Shown here one piece after another: positions 57,995 through 61,298 of a stretch of 61,298 nt of DNA. Position numbers and translations under genes: made by a program. The DNA lies in contig QQVO01000040.1 of the NCBI GenBank assembly GCA_003388505.1, forward strand, positions 1-61,298. The letters run 5' to 3'. Under the pieces are notes generated by a model. That model was not told where the DNA came from. It worked only from the letters and a program-made list of their open reading frames with translations, and did no database searches. Origin of the DNA: Planctomycetota bacterium. GTDB taxonomy: Bacteria; Planctomycetota; Planctomycetia; Planctomycetales; Planctomycetaceae. Every line of letters starts with the position of its first letter. The first letter of the stretch is position 1.

Positions 57995-58071
57995 AGACAG
58001 GGACCGGAGTCGAACCGGTTTTCCGAGGGTTGCAAGCCACGCTGAGGACCGTCCTCCCCCCTGTCCCTGTC
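57995..58071 (-). tRNA. tRNA-like structure with continuous 12-bp acceptor/T branch
   Basis: GACAGGGAC (58071-58063) pairs perfectly with GTCCCTGTC (58004-57996). The adjacent T arm CGG-TTCGACT-CCG has a canonical T loop. The pairing can be read as 7/5, 8/4 or 9/3. The D region is a GAGG-ACGGT-CCTC hairpin. The loop CTTGCAA suggests anticodon UGC or, shifted, GCA, but the anticodon stem has mismatches. Discriminator base is U. It may be a degenerate or non-translational tRNA-like RNA. Confidence 0.45.
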
Positions 58072-58347
58072 GCCTTGCCCCCGGCGGTCCGCTGGCCGCC
58101 AAAACCTGCTACCGCCGGGGACTCGTGCTTCTGCGGCCCCGCCGAACGGCGACTCGCAATCAACGGGGCCTGCTACTCTTCTGGTCATGCGACACCTCCC
58201 TTCGTGATCTCACCATCATATCCGTTCAAGCTGACTATTCAAGTCCATTCAACCTGCAACCTGAATAAATTGTCGACTTTGGTTCAGCTAAATGGTTGAC
58301 TTGTGGGTGAGCAGGAGTCAGAATGATTGTCAGAAAGGAGGCCGAAC

Positions 58348-59124
58348 ATGGCCAAGCACCGTAGCCCGATACATCCCAACCTGACAGTCGAAGATGCCGT
58401 AAAGTCGGTTGAGGTGATCTACAAGCACGAGCGACGCAACCCGGTCCCCGTCGAGGTGATCGCGAAGCACTGTGGTTACGACAGCTTCAAGAGCAGTTCT
58501 GCGAAACGCCTGATTTCGACGCTACTGCAGTACGGCTTGGTAGACGATGAGGGGTCTGGCGATGACCGCAAAATGAAGCTGTCTCAGCTTGCGCTAGATA
58601 TTGTGCTTGCTGACGGGAGCGATGATCCGAATCGCAAAGCGGCAGTCCGCAGGAGTGCGCGTTTGCCAGCGGTTCACGCCAAGATTCTGAGTGAATTCCC
58701 CGATCGTCTGCCATCTCCAGCAACGCTGAAGTCGTATCTGATACGTGACCTCGATTTCAACGACTCTCAGGTTGACACGTTCATCAACAAGTTCCGAAAA
58801 ACTGTTGACTTCGCAGATTTGTACGGCGAGAATGACGACGAAGAGGGGGAAGGCGCTAACGGAAATGGGCACGATGACGAGTCCCTCGCGCTGCGTAAAC
58901 CGTCGATCACACTGAATCCGAACGCACCCAAAATGCGTGACCTTCCAATCACCTTGCCGAGCCTCGCCGTTGCAAAGGTGACTATTCCTGAGCGCATGAA
59001 CGATCTGGACTTCTCTGTGTTGATCTCAACGATTAAGGGGTGGAAGGACGCGCTTGTCGAGAAGCCAGGAAGTGACGCGCCGGAAGTCGACCCAGATGAT
59101 GGTGGTGAAGACGAAGACGACTGA
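58348..59124 (+). CDS. IS passenger protein with winged-helix-like N-terminus
   Basis: ATG 58348 follows AAAGGAGG with six bases between, giving 258 residues. The N-terminal 90 residues (LTVEDAVKSVEVIYKHERRN, HCGYDSFKSSSAKRLISTL, QYGLVDDEG) resemble the winged-helix repeats of the DUF5343 group. The central part is helical, and the end is very acidic (VDPDDGGEDEDD). It is not a transposase. It lies on the opposite strand to the transposase and reads out toward the right end of the element. Possible roles are regulator of transposition or of the tRNA-like RNAs, or cargo. Confidence 0.65.
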   Translation: MAKHRSPIHPNLTVEDAVKSVEVIYKHERRNPVPVEVIAKHCGYDSFKSSSAKRLISTLLQYGLVDDEGSGDDRKMKLSQLALDIVLADGSDDPNRKAAVRRSARLPAVHAKILSEFPDRLPSPATLKSYLIRDLDFNDSQVDTFINKFRKTVDFADLYGENDDEEGEGANGNGHDDESLALRKPSITLNPNAPKMRDLPITLPSLAVAKVTIPERMNDLDFSVLISTIKGWKDALVEKPGSDAPEVDPDDGGEDEDD

Positions 59125-59185
59125 CCAACGACCGCTTTCAGTTTCACGCGGCGAACATCACGCCGCGTTTTTCATGCGCCATCAC

Positions 59186-59208
59186 CAACACAACATGGGG
59201 ACACTACC
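59186..59208 (-). repeat. IS terminal inverted repeat, right
   Basis: Perfect inverse of the left end at 56566-56588. Confidence 0.95.
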
Positions 59209-59216
59209 CAAAGCTC
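59209..59216 (+). repeat. Target site duplication, right
   Basis: CAAAGCTC, identical to 56558-56565. Removing the IS and one copy restores the herA frame. Confidence 0.95.
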
Positions 59217-60407
59217 AAAGGCATGAACGATGCTGACTGGCGAACTCTCGTCGATGAAATCTTCACGAATGGAAACGCCACCGACGTACAAACGATCAAT
59301 CACCTCTTACGGCTGAATCCAAATCAGGAAGCGGAAGCGGTAGCAGCCCGCTCAAACATGACACGCATCGTCAGGATGCTGCATGATCCGAGCAGCCAGA
59401 TGATGGACATGCTGATTGCCTCGCTAAAGGAAGGGAAAATCTGTGTCATCGACATTTCGCAGATGCGAGGCACTCCCGCATTGGTGTTGTCCGGCCTTCT
59501 GCTCCAACGAGTGTTTGACCACAATCAGGAGGAGTTCACCAAGGCCACCCCGGAGACGATTCCAACGCTCGCTGTGGTCGAGGAGGCACAATCCGTCTTG
59601 GGCAGCGGAGGAAGCTCGGGCGAAGGGCCGTATGTTGCGTGGGTGAAAGAAGGACGAAAATACGACCTTGGGGCAGTGTTGATTACTCAGCAGCCGGGCA
59701 GCATTTCCCACGAAATTCTGAGCCAAGGAGACAACTGGTTCATCTTCCATCTGCTCTCGGCTGGTGATCTCGTTTCAGTCAAGAAAGCAAACGCACACTT
59801 CAGTGACGACATCCTCAGTACGCTGCTGAACGAGCCGATTCCGGGGCACGGTGTGTTTTGGAGCAGTGCGGGAGGGAAGAGTTATCCCATTCCGCTACGT
59901 GTCCTTTCGTTCGAACAGGCATATTCTGCACGTGACCCACAGTACAACTTGCCTGCTGGCAAGACATTCTCGCAAGAACTGAAGGGGCGATTTCAAGCGG
60001 CAATCTCGGCCAGTCGTACAAAACCGCCATCGACACCAGAGGCAAAGCCAGAATCTCAAACTGGTGGTCTCTTCCCGGCGGAAGCTGGCTCTGACACGGA
60101 CGATGACTCAACAGCGGACACTCCCGAAGACGTTCTCGCAACGTACTCGAAGGCAGCGATTGAGAAGGTTGCCGGAGATACGCAGTTCATGCAACGGATG
60201 CGAAGCAATGGAATGCCTTGGAAGGGCGTAGTCACTGCCCTAGAAGAAGCGCTTCCTGACGTACTCGACGACCGTAACAACATCGCTTACCAGCTCGTTC
60301 CACAGTTCTTGCAAGACACATTTGGCGAGCAAGACACGGCATGGGAAACCGAGAGGCGTCCACGCAAGAGCGGCAGCGGAACCACGACATGGATTGTCAT
60401 AAAGTGA
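59217..60407 (+). pseudogene. herA: herA, 3' portion (separated by the IS element)
   Basis: In the frame restored by IS removal, the sequence continues K-G-M-N-D-A-D-W from 59217 to the stop at 60405-60407. It includes the Walker B region (PTLAVVEEAQSVLGSG), a glutamine/arginine sensor segment (GAVLITQQPGSISHEILSQG) and the HerA-type FHLLSAGDLVSVKKANAHF. The joined protein has 714 residues, a normal HerA size with a C-terminal extension after about residue 590. An ATG at 59223 could give a separate fragment, but without Walker A it could not hydrolyse ATP. Confidence 0.9.
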
Positions 60408-60583
60408 GATCACGACCGTTTTATTCTCCCATGATTCGTCCTCGTGACACGGCGGATTACAGTGTAAGCAGCACGTAATTGGATGCTGCCCTCGCCTCCA
60501 ACCAACCGAATCGTCGTGCCGCTCTTCGGTTGCCGTATAATCGATTCCGTTCTTCACGCCACAAGTCGTGCTATCATCCGGCG

Positions 60584-60814
60584 ATGACTCGGCCAACCAA
60601 GTCTCGCCGCAAGCGGATTGCCCTCTGGGCGGCTGCATCCCTGTTGCTGCTGGCGATGTATCTGTCCAGCCTCGGCCCATGGGTCTATGCGGCGAACGCC
60701 AATGTTCTTCCCTTCTGGATGATGCAAGCGCTTCACTACTTCTACCTGCCGCTCGAACTGGTCGCCCGCCACACTGACTTCTTTGAGGAAAACCCCATTG
60801 GCCGAGCCTATTAG
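60584..60814 (+). CDS. Small membrane protein
   Basis: ATG 60584 starts a 76-residue protein with a basic N-terminus (TRPTKSRRKR), one membrane helix (IALWAAASLLLLAMYLSS) and a hydrophobic second half (FWMMQALHYFYLPLELVA). Similar short proteins occur in planctomycete genomes with unknown function. The frame ends at a TAG (60812-60814). Beyond it the same frame continues for 13 codons (SYVEWWEWLSVQ) to a TGA at 60851-60853. The tail fits the protein's style, so the TAG may be a recent nonsense change. Confidence 0.6.
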   Translation: MTRPTKSRRKRIALWAAASLLLLAMYLSSLGPWVYAANANVLPFWMMQALHYFYLPLELVARHTDFFEENPIGRAY

Positions 60815-60922
60815 AGCTACGTCGAATGGTGGGAATGGCTGTCGGTGCAGTGATTCCCTGGCTGGTTCTCACCCTGCAAGCGGTCAACCTGAGCCTGCAG
60901 GTCAATACCCAACAAAGCCCCC

Positions 60923-61298
60923 ATGCAAACTCTCCTGATCCCGCTCGTAATCACGTTGGCCATCGTCACCGGCCTCGCCGCAGACGACCGCCCCAACGTC
61001 ATCCTCTGCATGGGGGACGACCACGGCTGGGACGAAACCGGCTACAACGGGCATCCCTACCTCCACACCCCCGTCCTCGACGAAATGGCCGCCGCCGGAC
61101 TTCGGCTCGACCGCTTCTACTCCGCATCCCCCGTCTGCTCCCCGACCCGCGGCAGCGTCATGACCGGGCGGCATCCCAACCGTTACGGGACATTCACCCC
61201 GAACTGGTCGATCCGCCCCGAAGAAATCACCATCGCCCAACTGCTCTCAGGCGCCGGCTACGCCTGCGCACACTTCGGCAAGTGGCATCGCGGCCCGG
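60923..61298 (+). CDS. Secreted sulfatase (3' partial)
   Basis: The frame opens at ATG 60923 and runs off the window. It has a signal peptide ([20 protein letters not shown]), the metal-binding start [19 protein letters not shown] and the formylglycine signature [13 protein letters not shown] with Cys72. HFGKWHRG follows at the end of the window. It is a second formylglycine sulfatase, likely acting on sulfated polysaccharides outside the cytoplasm. No start-proximal ribosome binding site is obvious. Confidence 0.92.
   Translation, partial: MQTLLIPLVITLAIVTGLAADDRPNVILCMGDDHGWDETGYNGHPYLHTPVLDEMAAAGLRLDRFYSASPVCSPTRGSVMTGRHPNRYGTFTPNWSIRPEEITIAQLLSGAGYACAHFGKWHRGP

Larger units (their letters stand above)
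57768..58347. other. Structured non-coding region inside the IS
   Basis: Besides the two tRNA-like structures, perfect stems occur as follows. CCCGGAGTCG/CGACTCCGGG spans about 57848-57873. CCCCGGCGGT/ACCGCCGGGG spans about 58079-58120. GGCCCCG/CGGGGCC spans about 58135-58170. All precede the transposase gene on the minus strand. A continuous minus-strand frame through the region is an artefact of translating these structures. Confidence 0.6.
56566..59208. mobile_element. IS1-family insertion with passenger gene and tRNA-like RNAs (2643 bp)
   Basis: Perfect 23-bp terminal inverted repeats (56566-56588 and 59186-59208, starting GGTAGTGTCCCC) are flanked by the perfect 8-bp duplication CAAAGCTC. 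The element encodes an IS1-type transposase and a small gene on the minus strand, and a 258-residue passenger protein on the plus strand. Upstream of the transposase it carries a chain of strong hairpins including two tRNA-like structures. IS1-family members are usually 0.7-1.2 kb, so this is large. Perfect ends and target duplication indicate a recent, probably still mobile insertion. Confidence 0.95.

Noticed and set aside
57733-58188. Minus-strand frame of 151 codons upstream of the transposase
   Set aside because: It runs through the tRNA-like structures, giving the familiar N-R-F-D-S-G translation of a T arm; no ribosome binding site.

Overview
The window looks like the chromosome of a planctomycete (Planctomycetota). 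It is GC-rich and carries several secreted sulfatases, a DUF1080-type lipoprotein, a PQQ-propeller protein, a protein with the H-X9-DG-like tail of the DUF1559 group, zinc-ribbon membrane proteins and many proteins with N-terminal signal peptides. This assignment rests on gene content only, because no rRNA is present.

Layout. (1) 1-11220: a surface-glycan type operon. It has glycosyltransferases, including a 1407-residue fusion of glycosyltransferase, methyltransferase, two GT2 domains and TPRs. A SAM methyltransferase, three paralogous cysteine-rich small proteins and two proteins sharing a Cys/His cassette are interleaved with them. (2) 11281-19715: a split RHS locus. It comprises a 1318-residue YD-repeat protein, a second protein with the RHS core and a lower-GC variable C-terminus, small downstream genes that could include immunity functions, a truncated RHS duplicate and a membrane protein. 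(3) 19734-25368: a regulatory, gene-poor accessory zone. It contains two copies of a module (XRE repressor, divergent charged micropeptide, conserved hairpins), an ECF sigma factor with a zinc-finger partner, small CxxC proteins, a GntR regulator, a candidate structured RNA and a collapsed tRNA-Leu remnant. (4) 25369-52876: mostly core-type genes. These include an esterase-like hydrolase, sulfatase, PDZ and HtrA proteins, a subtilase, a ferritin-like protein, an aminotransferase, ThiL, a type II DAHP synthase, two zinc-ribbon membrane proteins and DnaE. A toxin-antitoxin-like pair and a transposase remnant are inserted among them. (5) 53289-60407: a DNA methyltransferase-NurA-HerA operon, probably a DNA-processing or defence system. 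Its herA gene is split by a 2643-bp IS1-family element. (6) 60584-61298: a small membrane protein gene and the start of another sulfatase.

The most notable result is the insertion at 56566-59208. It has perfect 23-bp terminal inverted repeats and a perfect 8-bp target duplication, and removing it rejoins herA in frame (714 residues). The element carries a passenger gene and, upstream of the transposase, two tRNA-like structures. One folds as a class II tRNA with a 9-bp acceptor stem and 3-bp T stem, the geometry described for allo-tRNAs. The second most notable is the glycosyltransferase/cysteine-rich protein/RHS locus, whose small proteins I cannot match to a known family.
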